This document shows, in pieces, positions 1 through 6,263 of a stretch of 7,194 nt of DNA. Origin of the DNA: Candidatus Pacearchaeota archaeon (GTDB lineage: Archaea; Nanoarchaeota; Nanoarchaeia; Pacearchaeales; GW2011-AR1). The stretch spans positions 1-7,194 of the forward strand of contig NZER01000178.1 in assembly GCA_002690445.1 (NCBI GenBank), given 5' to 3'. Under the pieces are notes generated by a model, which was not told the DNA's origin, searched no databases, and worked only from the letters and a program-made list of their open reading frames with translations. Position 1 is the stretch's first letter; each line of letters opens with the position of its first letter. A program made the translations under genes and the position numbers.

Positions 1-18
1 GTACAGGCGAGAAAATAA
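1..18 (+). CDS. 3' end of an upstream gene (partial)
   Basis: The frame beginning at base 1 reads Val-Gln-Ala-Arg-Lys and then TAA at 16-18. That TAA shares its last A with the ATG of the next gene, giving the arrangement TAATG. The same one-base overlap recurs at 5361 and 6263, which is why I read these bases as a real gene end. By position in siphovirus head-to-tail modules it would be a head-completion or connector protein, but five codons cannot show this. Confidence 0.4.
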   Translation, partial: VQARK

Positions 19-395
19 TGGCGAACTATACTTTTGAACAATGGGCTGAGAAAACCGAAACGACTCTGGATCAATTTTCTAGGGCGGTAAAGATTACGCT
101 ATTTCGGTCAATCATAATGGATACCCGTGTTAGAACCGGAAGGATGCGTGGAAACTGGCAGATAAGCACAGGCTCGCCGATACTTACTGAAACGAGTAAC
201 AAGGATAAACTTAGTATCGGGCAAGCTGGCGGTAAGGCTTATGACGATGTCGCTAACGGAGTAACGTCTGGAGTTGATTACCTGTCTAACAATGTTCCTT
301 ATGTTGCTCACTGGGAACAGCATGACGGAATGGTAGCAAAGAACATAGTCAGACTTAATAGAAACGTCAAAAAGATGTTGAGTGATGCTCAATGA
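18..395 (+). CDS. HK97 gp10-like tail completion / neck protein
   Basis: This 125-residue protein resembles the HK97 gp10-like family of small tail-completion or neck proteins, which act at the head-tail joint during virion assembly. Visible family features are the central 'VRTGRMRGNW' segment (about residues 38-47), where a basic TGR-L/M-R motif is followed by a strand, and the 'YLSNNVPYVAHWEQHDG' segment (about 88-104), typical of the family's YxxN-x-PYA-x-xxE-xG region. A basic C-terminal helix follows (about 108-121). No signal peptide or membrane segment is seen. The ATG at 18 overlaps the probable upstream stop and has only a weak purine-rich stretch (bases 6-15) before it, suggesting translational coupling. 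Its 3' end overlaps the next gene by ATGA. The family is known by structure and position, so the precise role (completion, neck or minor tail) is inferred. Confidence 0.75.
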   Translation: MANYTFEQWAEKTETTLDQFSRAVKITLFRSIIMDTRVRTGRMRGNWQISTGSPILTETSNKDKLSIGQAGGKAYDDVANGVTSGVDYLSNNVPYVAHWEQHDGMVAKNIVRLNRNVKKMLSDAQ

Positions 396-790
396 GCGTT
401 AAGATTGATCAAGCATTTATTCAGTCGTACATTGACGGGTCATTTGGTCTGCCGATTGCTTATGAGAATTCACCGTATACACCAGTGGCAGGGACGGCGT
501 ATGCGGAATTAAGAAATATTACAAATCCTATTGAAGCCAACTCAATAACCGATACAAATGAAACAACTGGCATCTTTAGGGTTGTTGTCCGTTATCCCGC
601 TGACAGTGGAGCGATAACCGCGAAAGAGAAAGCGGAAGAGATAATGGCAAATTACGGAATTGGAAGTAGTGTCGCATATCTTTCTCAGAGTGCTACAATA
701 CTATCAGTAGAACGCCGCACCGGAGTAGCAGAAGAGGGGTGGTATGTATTAGTCGTATCCATAGGATACATTTCTTTTATAACGAGGTGA
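392..790 (+). CDS. tail terminator protein (DUF4128-like)
   Basis: This 132-residue protein resembles the DUF4128 phage tail-terminator family, functional equivalents of lambda gpU. Such proteins form a ring that stops tube polymerisation and prepares the tail for joining the head. The recognisable pattern is an N-terminal helix, then 'IAYENSPYTPVAG' (about 22-34; the N-x-P/Y-x-P element after a conserved aromatic), a 'TGIFRVVVRYPADSG' strand (about 59-73), a helix with 'AKEKAEEIMANY' (about 76-87) and a C-terminal strand pair ending near 'GWYVLVVSIGYIS'. The length is normal for the family. The ATG at 392 overlaps the previous gene's TGA (ATGA), so translation is probably coupled. Placement between a gp10-like gene and the major tail gene is the usual order, which supports the call. 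Confidence 0.8.
   Translation: MSVKIDQAFIQSYIDGSFGLPIAYENSPYTPVAGTAYAELRNITNPIEANSITDTNETTGIFRVVVRYPADSGAITAKEKAEEIMANYGIGSSVAYLSQSATILSVERRTGVAEEGWYVLVVSIGYISFITR
784..790 (+). promoter_or_regulatory. strong ribosome binding site for the major tail gene
   Basis: GAGGTGA matches seven consecutive positions of the consensus Shine-Dalgarno sequence (AAGGAGGTGA). It includes the TGA stop of the terminator gene. The GAGG core ends 7 bases before the ATG at 795. It is the best ribosome binding site in the window, fitting the high output needed for the major tail subunit. Confidence 0.75.
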
Positions 791-794
791 GGTT

Positions 795-1250
795 ATGCCA
801 AATTCGACTCAGATTTTAGCGACCACTACGATCTCAATATCTGCCTCTTTGCCAGAGACATTCGATGATGATGTTAGCACAGGCTATCCATCATTAACTT
901 ATACTGCGATTGGTGAGGTAACTGATTGGTCGGCTGGCGGCAAGGTCTTTAATGTTGTGACAAGTAATCCGATTGCTCAACGTAACACGGATAAATACAA
1001 AGGTACTGTAAATAATGGTGCTGATACGTTTACCGTGAACAGAGATGATGATGATGCAGGGCAAGTCATCGTTCTGGCAGCGTTGGCTTCTGATAATGCT
1101 TATTCTTTCAAGATTACATTTTCAGACGCAACCGATGATTATTACACGGGTAAAGTTGTTTCTTTCGATACTGTCGCTGGTGGCGCAGATTCAATTGTCC
1201 AGAGGACAATTCAAGTCGAGCGCAATAGGGACACTGTCGTAACTACTTAA
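795..1250 (+). CDS. major tail protein (tail tube subunit)
   Basis: This 151-residue protein is called as the tail tube subunit, which stacks in rings around the tape measure to form the DNA conduit. It is predominantly beta-strand with many Thr, Ser, Val and Asp and no membrane segment. Segments typical of lambda gpV-like tube proteins are 'GEVTDWSAGGK' (about 40-50) near the N-terminal third, a central helix 'GQVIVLAALAS' (about 89-99) and the C-terminal strand pair 'YYTGKVVSFDTVAGGADS' (116-133) followed by 'VQRTIQVERN' (135-144). An acidic run DDDD (84-87, GAT repeated at about 1045-1056) is notable. The strong upstream ribosome binding site and its position between terminator and chaperone genes support the call. 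The gene ends in tandem TAA TAA stops, consistent with an abundant product. There is no Ig-like C-terminal extension as in lambda gpV. Confidence 0.8.
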   Translation: MPNSTQILATTTISISASLPETFDDDVSTGYPSLTYTAIGEVTDWSAGGKVFNVVTSNPIAQRNTDKYKGTVNNGADTFTVNRDDDDAGQVIVLAALASDNAYSFKITFSDATDDYYTGKVVSFDTVAGGADSIVQRTIQVERNRDTVVTT

Positions 1251-1255
1251 TAATT

Positions 1256-1261
1256 AAGGAG
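1256..1261 (+). promoter_or_regulatory. ribosome binding site deciding the chaperone start
   Basis: AAGGAG lies 7 bases before the ATG at 1269 but only 4 bases before the in-frame TTG at 1266. The normal spacing therefore favours ATG at 1269 as the start of the tail-assembly chaperone. Confidence 0.7.
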
Positions 1262-1268
1262 TTATTTG

Positions 1269-1670
1269 ATGGACTTAGCGCAATTCGATTTACAAGAGGC
1301 TGCGGGTCAGGGCATTACGGTGACTCTGGTTCATCCAATTACACAGGAAACCTTGGTGGATGATGATGGTAAGAAAGTCACCATCAAGGTTCTGGGTAAG
1401 GACTCAGCGAAATGGTCAGCAACGGCAAAGAAATATGACGCAAAGAACGCCAATAAGTACAGGAACAAAAAGGTTCCAACGGCGGCATTGGAAAATTCTC
1501 TAATGAACATTCTTGCGGAGTGTACTATTTCTTGGACGAATGTTATCTATGATGAGAAAGTCTTGAAGTGTGATAGCAAGAACGCGTTGATGTTGTACCA
1601 GAATAGAGGATGGGTGGCTGAACAGGTTATAGAGGCTGCGGCTGAGAGGGCTAATTACAATTTAAAGTAA
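1269..1670 (+). CDS. tail assembly chaperone, short form (lambda G-like)
   Basis: From ATG 1269 this is a 133-residue soluble protein. It occupies the position of lambda G between major tail and tape measure genes, and its product would coat the tape measure protein before tube assembly. Visible features are an N-terminal acidic stretch, the strand pair 'GITVTLVHPITQETLVDDDG' (15-34), a very basic middle (about 44-68, rich in Lys), 'ILAECTISWTNV' (81-92) and a helical C-terminus with 'YQNRGWVAEQVIEAAAERA' (110-128). The pattern of a modification-like strand domain followed by 'W...V...' and a C-terminal helix recalls many phage tail chaperones. The gene ends in the slippery heptamer and TAA, and a fraction of ribosomes is expected to continue in the -1 frame to make the long form. 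An alternative TTG start at 1266 would add one Met. Confidence 0.8.
   Translation: MDLAQFDLQEAAGQGITVTLVHPITQETLVDDDGKKVTIKVLGKDSAKWSATAKKYDAKNANKYRNKKVPTAALENSLMNILAECTISWTNVIYDEKVLKCDSKNALMLYQNRGWVAEQVIEAAAERANYNLK
1644..1650 (+). promoter_or_regulatory. possible Shine-Dalgarno-like frameshift stimulator
   Basis: GAGAGGG includes the Shine-Dalgarno-like GAGG (1646-1649) inside the chaperone reading frame. It ends 10 bases before the slippery heptamer at 1661. In E. coli dnaX an internal Shine-Dalgarno-like element at about this distance stimulates -1 frameshifting. The match is only four bases to the core, so chance is possible. Confidence 0.35.
1661..1667 (+). promoter_or_regulatory. -1 ribosomal slippery site TTTAAAG
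   Basis: The heptamer TTTAAAG fits the X XXY YYZ rule and is in the correct phase: zero-frame codons TTA (1662-1664) and AAG (1665-1667) re-pair with TTT and AAA after a one-base slip. The zero-frame stop TAA follows immediately at 1668-1670. The -1 frame is open from 1655 to the TAG at 2039-2041. Tail-assembly chaperone genes of long-tailed phages commonly use a programmed frameshift at this place. Efficiency cannot be read from the sequence. Confidence 0.85.
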
Positions 1671-2041
1671 TTGAGTCTCTTGAAGATTATGTGAGGTATT
1701 GGGCGTGGCTCAACACCGTCGCGAAGGGCGCAAAGTCGGCAAGAATCGAGGGTATTTATGATCCGATTATGCCAGATGTTGCGCCTTTTTCGTATTTGAT
1801 AGATTTGGTTGCTGATGTTGGGTTTCGTGGGGTGTCTTGGCAAGACATTCAAAGCTGGACGGACTTAACGGGCATCAAGTTATCATCATGGGAAGCAAAG
1901 ATCATTAAGAGGCTTTCATTGTTGTATGAGGTAAGCGCAAAGCAGTACAACGATTCAATCGCACCAGCTCCCTATAGAGACATCGAGTCTGAGGTTTCAG
2001 AAACCCTAGAGCAAGATATTAAGGCAGCAATCAGGAATTAG
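1667..2041 (+). CDS. frameshift extension of the tail assembly chaperone (lambda T-like part of GT)
   Basis: This is the -1 frame portion that is joined to the short chaperone by slippage at 1661-1667. The fusion reads ...Asn-Leu-Lys and then Val-Ile-Glu-Ser-Leu; 133 residues plus 124 give a 257-residue long form encoded by 1269-1667 followed by 1667-2041. The extension contains 'YDPIMPDV' and 'VSWQDIQSWTDLTGIKLSSWE' split as two adjacent parts (Val-Ser-Trp-Gln-Asp-Ile, then Trp-Thr-Asp-Leu-Thr-Gly and Ser-Ser-Trp-Glu), a Trp-rich pattern common in the C-terminal part of phage tail chaperones. It would recruit tube subunits to the tape measure-chaperone complex. A stand-alone start is unlikely: the first usual codon is GTG at 1691 with no convincing ribosome binding site, and it would drop the conserved-looking 'ESLEDYV' lead. 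The TAG stop lies 2 bases before the tape measure ATG. Confidence 0.78.
   Translation, partial: VIESLEDYVRYWAWLNTVAKGAKSARIEGIYDPIMPDVAPFSYLIDLVADVGFRGVSWQDIQSWTDLTGIKLSSWEAKIIKRLSLLYEVSAKQYNDSIAPAPYRDIESEVSETLEQDIKAAIRN
1671..1713 (+). promoter_or_regulatory. possible stem-loop downstream of the slippery site
   Basis: TTGAGTC (1671-1677) can pair with GGCTCAA (1707-1713) over 7 pairs, one of them a G-U wobble, with a loop of about 29 bases. The stem starts 3 bases after the heptamer, closer than the usual 5-9 base spacer. A different pairing, GGTATTG (1695-1701) with CAACACC (1711-1717) with one mismatch, competes for the same 3' arm. Found by eye; no folding energy was computed. Confidence 0.3.
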
Positions 2042-2043
2042 GA

Positions 2044-5000
2044 ATGGCGCAAGACAAGATAGGTGTATTTGTAGGCGTAGATTCCAGTAGCGTTCGGAGC
2101 GCAACTGGTGATCTGAATAAGTTTTCAGCGTCTGGAGGTGGAGCAAAATCAGCAATGAGAGCATTGCTCCCCGCGCTGACCGCTGTTCTTTCCGTTAAGG
2201 CTTTCGCTGGCATGGCGAAGGATGCCTCTGACTTTGGAACAGCCCTCGGCGAAGTAAGCACCCTTCTAGGTAGTTTCACTGATATGCCCCGTATTGAGCA
2301 GGAGGCCAAGAACCTCGCCGCTACTTTCGGGGGTACTGCTGCGGATCAGGCTGGAGCTTTCTATCAGGCGATTTCTGCTGGAGCCGCAGACGCAGAAGCA
2401 GCCACCAAATTAGTGACTGCTGCGAACAAACTTGCCGTTGGTGGCGTGACCGATGTCACTACGGCTGTTGATGGTCTGACAAGTATCATGAACGCCTTTG
2501 GTATTGAGGCTGATGGTGTCACTGGTATTAGTGATGCTCTTTTTGTCGCAATGAAAGCGGGAAAGACAACTGTTGGCGAACTATCCGCAAGCGTTGGTAA
2601 GGTTGCCGCCATCGCATCTACAGCAGGTCTCTCATTTGAGGAAATGCTCGGTGTTGTATCAACCCTGACAACACAAGGAATAGCAACCTCTGAAGCGGTT
2701 ACGGGATTGAAGGCGGCGCTAACCAATATTCTCAAACCGAGCAGCGATGCCGCAAAGTTAGCCGAAGAACTAGGAATTGAATTTAATCTAGCTGGACTAC
2801 AGGCTCACGGGTTTCAAGGATTTTTAGAGCAGTTAATAGAAGAGACTGACGGAAGCCAAGAAGCCCTCCTTGAATTATTTGGAAGCACCGAAGCTCTGAA
2901 TACAGTTTTTGCCCTCACTGGAGGAGGGGCTGAGACATTTGCTCAAATCATGGAGGACATGGGTGACAAGGCTGGAGAAACTGAAACGGCCTTTCAGAAA
3001 ATGGCTGGCACAATTGAACAGCGAATGAAGGTTGTTAAGGGATCGCTGAGTAATACGAAAATTGAAGTAGGCAATTTATTCCTTGCATTAAGCGTTCCTC
3101 TTCTTGATGTCATTGAAGATAACATAGGCGCTTTTGATGACGCTATCATCAGCCTAACAAACAACATATATACCTTTGTTCAAACCGAACAGTTTACGAA
3201 TTGGGTCTATGCGCTTACAGATGGGCTACAGGTACTTACTACCCTTCTTGTCACAAAATTCGTAGTTAGCATCGGGGCTTCATTTGTTACGACCGTATCG
3301 GCTGCATCTGGAGCTATGGGAATGTTAGGTGCGGCAATCACTTTTCTAGGGGGTCCAGTAACTCTTGCAATCGCGGGTATTACTGCTCTTACTGTTGTTC
3401 TTGGTCTCTTGCTTGATAATGATGTTGAAAGATTCGCTAAACAACTGAAAGCAGCGTCCGAGGAAGGACTTTTGCCTCTGATCCAATACGCTGAGTCTTT
3501 AAGATCAAAATTAGCTGAATTGAATGAAGAGCTTACACTGGTGTCTAGTCTGGGCATGATGCAAGGAATGGGAGTAGCAGCGAATGATTTGAGAGGGGAG
3601 ATAACCGCGACAACTGCCGCCATTGAACTTGCAGACGAAGCAGTAGAAAAAATGACAGCGGAGATGGCAGGGTTTAATACAGAGACCGCCGCAACCACTG
3701 AGGTAGTGGCTACTACTACGGAAGTCATAGAAGAGCTTGTTCCAGTCATGAACGAGGGTGTAACCGCAGCGGATTATTTAGCAGCTATGTTGGGCGACGT
3801 AGAGACAGAGGCTATAAATACAGCGACCGCAGCGGATTATTTAGATGCCGGATTGACGAACGTAACGACCGCAGCAGATTATTTTGAAGCTACGTTGGGC
3901 GTGGTAGCAGAAACAACACAAGACGCGACTACAGCAGCGGATTATTTGGCTGCTGGATTGACCAACGTAAAAACTGAGGTGGAGCTAACAACCGAAGAGA
4001 TAGAGGCACATGAACAAGCTGTTGAAAATGCAGCAGCCAAACAGCGGATTATGGATAATATGCTGACGAATGTTCAGTCAAGTTTTGGTGATTTGTTTTA
4101 TGCCTTGATTGATGGAAAGTCATCATTCAAGGATTTCTTTGATTCTGTAGTTGAGGGATTTAAGGGAATGATTGCGGAGTTAATGGCTCAGAGTTTAATG
4201 AACGCCATATTCGGTAGTGGAGGAATATCAGGATTTCTTAGCGCGGTTACATCTGGAATGTCTGCGGTGTGGGCGGCAATCACTGGAGGGGGTAGTGCTG
4301 CTGCAACGAGTGCGGTTACGAGTGCCGCGACTTCTGCGGCGACTTCTGCGGCGACTTCTGCGGCGACTTCTGTGGCTGGATCGACGGCTGGAACGGCTGC
4401 TACTGGAGGGACAGGAGCAACGATAGGGTCAGCCATATCTACTGGAGGCCAATTTCTTGGGGGGTTGTTCGGCACGGCAGTAGGCACTGGTTCTTCCATT
4501 GTTGGCCCTCCTACGGCGGCGGCTGCGGCTGGAGCCAATTTGTCAGCCGCCATAGCGGCTGGGGCTTCGAGGGTATGGGCGTTCGTGACCAATCCAATCA
4601 CACTGGCGATTGGCGCTATCGCGCTCGCCGCGAATCTATTAGATGACTCTGGAACGATGTCGCATAACGCAGGGATGTTGACGCAAGATTTAGAGGACGA
4701 TCCGAGCAGGAAGTTCGACATCGAGCCATTTGCATCTGGCGCACAGTTCTATGGATTCAACAGGCGGACATCTTTAGAACAGGCAACGGCGGTAGTTGAT
4801 GGCTTCAGGGCAATTGACGCTACTCTGAGCGAGGTTGCGCGAGCAGCTGGACTAACCGTTAATCTCAGCGCATCAGATTTCATTGGAACTAATGAGAAAG
4901 GAAAAGGCGTTGGCGCTTTCTTTGGTTCAGCTTTCGAGGAAGGAGGAAGCCAAGGGAAATCATTAGAGGATCAATACACGACCTTCACAAAAAGATGGCT

Positions 5001-5361
5001 TACCTTAGTTGCGGGAGCGAATCAATCAGACCCTGCCGTGCTGAGTAGCTTGCTCTCTTTGGGAAGTACGCAGGAAATTTTGAATACGCTTGAGGCTCAG
5101 GCTGGCGGAACAAGTAGTGTCGGGGGTTTTGCTTCTGGTCTGGAGCGAGTACCTTATGATGGCTTCATGGCAAGGCTTCACGAAGGTGAGCGAATACAAT
5201 CAACGGCGGCAGTAGAAGCATCTAATTTTATGGCTAGTGAGATGATGGGTATGCGTATGAACATGAGCGAGTTTTTGCTTGTCATTGCGAAAACCAACGC
5301 TAAAATTGCAAGGATTGAGGACAGATGGGATAAGGACGGTTTACCGCCGACGAGAGCATAA
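2044..5361 (+). CDS. tail tape measure protein
   Basis: This 1105-residue protein sets tail length and would be packed inside the tube, then leave ahead of the DNA during injection. Residues about 60-290 match the TP901-type tape measure core: 'FGTALGEVSTLL' (64-75), 'AATFGGTAADQAGAFYQAIS' (92-111), 'TSIMNAFGIEADGV' (146-159) and 'VGKVAAIASTAGLSFEEML' (184-202). Residues about 395-457 form a long hydrophobic region with two or three possible membrane helices, including 'LLVTKFVVSIGASFV' and 'LAIAGITALTVVLGLLL'. Residues 574-643 carry the TAADYL repeats, and 680-723 ('LFYALIDGKSSFKDFFDSV' and after) resemble the lambda-type tape measure C-terminal domain. An ATSA repeat lies at 754-777. The C-terminal 'FASGLERVPYDGF' (1029-1041) followed by 'MARLHEGER' (1042-1050) is a common tape measure ending. 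No peptidase or lysozyme motif was recognised. The start is ATG 2044 with AGGA at 2033-2036, 7 bases upstream. Its stop overlaps the next ATG. Confidence 0.93.
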   Translation: MAQDKIGVFVGVDSSSVRSATGDLNKFSASGGGAKSAMRALLPALTAVLSVKAFAGMAKDASDFGTALGEVSTLLGSFTDMPRIEQEAKNLAATFGGTAADQAGAFYQAISAGAADAEAATKLVTAANKLAVGGVTDVTTAVDGLTSIMNAFGIEADGVTGISDALFVAMKAGKTTVGELSASVGKVAAIASTAGLSFEEMLGVVSTLTTQGIATSEAVTGLKAALTNILKPSSDAAKLAEELGIEFNLAGLQAHGFQGFLEQLIEETDGSQEALLELFGSTEALNTVFALTGGGAETFAQIMEDMGDKAGETETAFQKMAGTIEQRMKVVKGSLSNTKIEVGNLFLALSVPLLDVIEDNIGAFDDAIISLTNNIYTFVQTEQFTNWVYALTDGLQVLTTLLVTKFVVSIGASFVTTVSAASGAMGMLGAAITFLGGPVTLAIAGITALTVVLGLLLDNDVERFAKQLKAASEEGLLPLIQYAESLRSKLAELNEELTLVSSLGMMQGMGVAANDLRGEITATTAAIELADEAVEKMTAEMAGFNTETAATTEVVATTTEVIEELVPVMNEGVTAADYLAAMLGDVETEAINTATAADYLDAGLTNVTTAADYFEATLGVVAETTQDATTAADYLAAGLTNVKTEVELTTEEIEAHEQAVENAAAKQRIMDNMLTNVQSSFGDLFYALIDGKSSFKDFFDSVVEGFKGMIAELMAQSLMNAIFGSGGISGFLSAVTSGMSAVWAAITGGGSAAATSAVTSAATSAATSAATSAATSVAGSTAGTAATGGTGATIGSAISTGGQFLGGLFGTAVGTGSSIVGPPTAAAAAGANLSAAIAAGASRVWAFVTNPITLAIGAIALAANLLDDSGTMSHNAGMLTQDLEDDPSRKFDIEPFASGAQFYGFNRRTSLEQATAVVDGFRAIDATLSEVARAAGLTVNLSASDFIGTNEKGKGVGAFFGSAFEEGGSQGKSLEDQYTTFTKRWLTLVAGANQSDPAVLSSLLSLGSTQEILNTLEAQAGGTSSVGGFASGLERVPYDGFMARLHEGERIQSTAAVEASNFMASEMMGMRMNMSEFLLVIAKTNAKIARIEDRWDKDGLPPTRA
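3763..3972 (+). repeat. two tandem 105-base units (TAADYL repeats) in the tape measure gene
   Basis: TAADYL or TAADYF occurs four times, starting at residues 574, 595, 609 and 630 (bases 3763, 3826, 3868, 3931), with spacings of 21, 14 and 21 residues. The long and short units alternate: long units carry 'LGxV' and short units carry 'AGLTNV'. The array is best read as a duplicated 35-residue (105-base) block, 3763-3867 and 3868-3972. A hand count gives 73 of 105 bases and 21 of 35 residues identical. An exact 18-base copy also links 3763-3780 and 3826-3843, suggesting that the 35-residue block itself came from an earlier internal duplication. Confidence 0.9.
4303..4374 (+). repeat. Ala-Thr-Ser-Ala tetrapeptide / 12-base tandem repeat
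   Basis: Six in-frame 12-base units encode ATSA, VTSA, ATSA, ATSA, ATSA and ATSV (tape measure residues 754-777). The last four units (4327-4374) are nearly perfect copies of GCGACTTCTGCG; three are exact and the fourth differs by one base. The array lies in an Ala/Gly/Ser/Thr-rich linker between the C-terminal helical domain and the tail-end segment. Unit size is a multiple of three, so copy-number change would keep the frame. Confidence 0.9.
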
Positions 5362-6263
5362 TGAAAGTTATCCAGCCTCACACAATAACTGACAGCACCC
5401 TGACTTCATCAACGGTCACGGAGGCTGATCATTCTGCATGGGCTAGTGGTACGACTTATGCGGAAGATGACTATGTCATTGTAACTACTCCCAATATTCA
5501 CAAGATTTATAAATCAAAGCAAAACTCCAATACAAATCATGACCCAACAACTGACACCTCTGAGACTTGGTGGGAATTTATAAGCTACACGAATCGCTGG
5601 AAGATGTTTAATGCTCCGGTTCAGCAACAGACAGTTAATTCTGGAGGGATGGTCGTTGTCATTACTCCAGCAGAAATAACGACTGCGCTGGCATTGATCA
5701 ATACTGATTGCGCTTCGGTAACGATATTGATGGTAGACCCAACAGAAGGAACGGTGTTCAACCAGACTTATGACATGGTTTCTGACTCTGGTATTACAAG
5801 TTGGTACGATTATTTCTTTACGGCGATTGTTAGAAAGACTCAACTGGCTATTCTGGGACTGCCTCCCTACAGCGCGGCGGTCATTACGGTAACTCTGACA
5901 GATTCCTCTTCAGCAAGCTGCGGACTCATGACTATCGGAACCTATGATACCATCGGGGATAGCCAATACGGCGCGAGCTTTGGAATTGTTGATTACTCCA
6001 CCAAGGCTACAGATGAAAGTGGAAACGTAACTGTTACCGCTGGGAGTTTTAGCGATCGGGCAGATGTAGATGTTATTATTGAAACAGGAAGGTTCGCTCA
6101 AGTTAAAACTGTACTGACTGCGGTCAGAAGTACGCCAAGCGTCTGGATAACCGAGGAAGATACAGAAGGCACTATCATTTACGGCTTCTTCAAAGAGTTT
6201 GATATTATTATGACAAATCCAACCGTGTCACTTTGCACACTACAAATCGAGGGGTTGACATAA
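5361..6263 (+). CDS. conserved phage virion protein with carbohydrate-binding-like N-terminus
   Basis: This 300-residue protein belongs, as far as I recognise it, to a conserved family found just after the tape measure gene in many phages and prophages of Proteobacteria; its function is not established. It starts with 'MKVIQPHTITDSTL', then a module running from Trp27 to Trp71 ('AWASGTTYAEDDYV' at 26-39, 'HKIYKS' at 47-52, 'NHDPTTDTSETWW' at 59-71) resembling the small CBM5/12-type chitin-binding-like fold. 'TNRWKMF' (77-83) follows. The remainder is strand-rich, with 'LMVDPTEGTVFNQTYDM' (123-139), 'LGLPPYSAAVITVTL' (165-179) and the family-typical ending 'YGFFKEFDI' (274-282) and 'TLQIEGL' (293-299). 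No signal peptide is visible. Its ATG overlaps the tape measure stop (TAATG), so it is likely coupled. By position it may be a distal tail or tail-tip component; this is inference. Confidence 0.72.
   Translation: MKVIQPHTITDSTLTSSTVTEADHSAWASGTTYAEDDYVIVTTPNIHKIYKSKQNSNTNHDPTTDTSETWWEFISYTNRWKMFNAPVQQQTVNSGGMVVVITPAEITTALALINTDCASVTILMVDPTEGTVFNQTYDMVSDSGITSWYDYFFTAIVRKTQLAILGLPPYSAAVITVTLTDSSSASCGLMTIGTYDTIGDSQYGASFGIVDYSTKATDESGNVTVTAGSFSDRADVDVIIETGRFAQVKTVLTAVRSTPSVWITEEDTEGTIIYGFFKEFDIIMTNPTVSLCTLQIEGLT

Noticed and set aside
1045..1242. Plus-strand 65-codon frame starting in the GAT repeat
   Set aside because: Lies wholly inside the major tail gene in another frame; the initial Met run comes from reading GATGATGAT out of phase.
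1266..1268. TTG as the chaperone start
   Set aside because: ATG follows immediately and has the better spacing (7 bases) from AAGGAG.
1250..1268. Terminator or promoter between the tube and chaperone genes
   Set aside because: The gap is only 18 bases and contains tandem stops and a ribosome binding site, with no inverted repeat followed by a T run.
1691..2041. Independent 116-residue gene starting at GTG 1691
   Set aside because: No convincing ribosome binding site, the frame is open upstream to 1655, and a correctly phased slippery heptamer joins it to the preceding gene.
3207..3749. Minus-strand open frame of 180 codons, and a similar one at 2364-2735
   Set aside because: Ser/Ala/Val-rich antisense shadows of the tape measure gene, with no recognisable domain and opposite to every supported gene.
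3763..3972. CRISPR-like spaced repeats
   Set aside because: The repeats are in-frame codons of one protein, the intervals are unequal (63, 42, 63 bases) and similar to each other, and no cas gene is present.
4217..4426. Plus-strand frame rich in Leu and Arg (69 codons)
   Set aside because: Out-of-frame reading of the same 12-base repeat inside the tape measure gene.
4188..4721. Minus-strand open frame of 177 codons with an 'EVAA' repeat
   Set aside because: It is the antisense of the 12-base repeat and the Ala-rich linker of the tape measure gene; the peptide is low complexity and no start site is visible.
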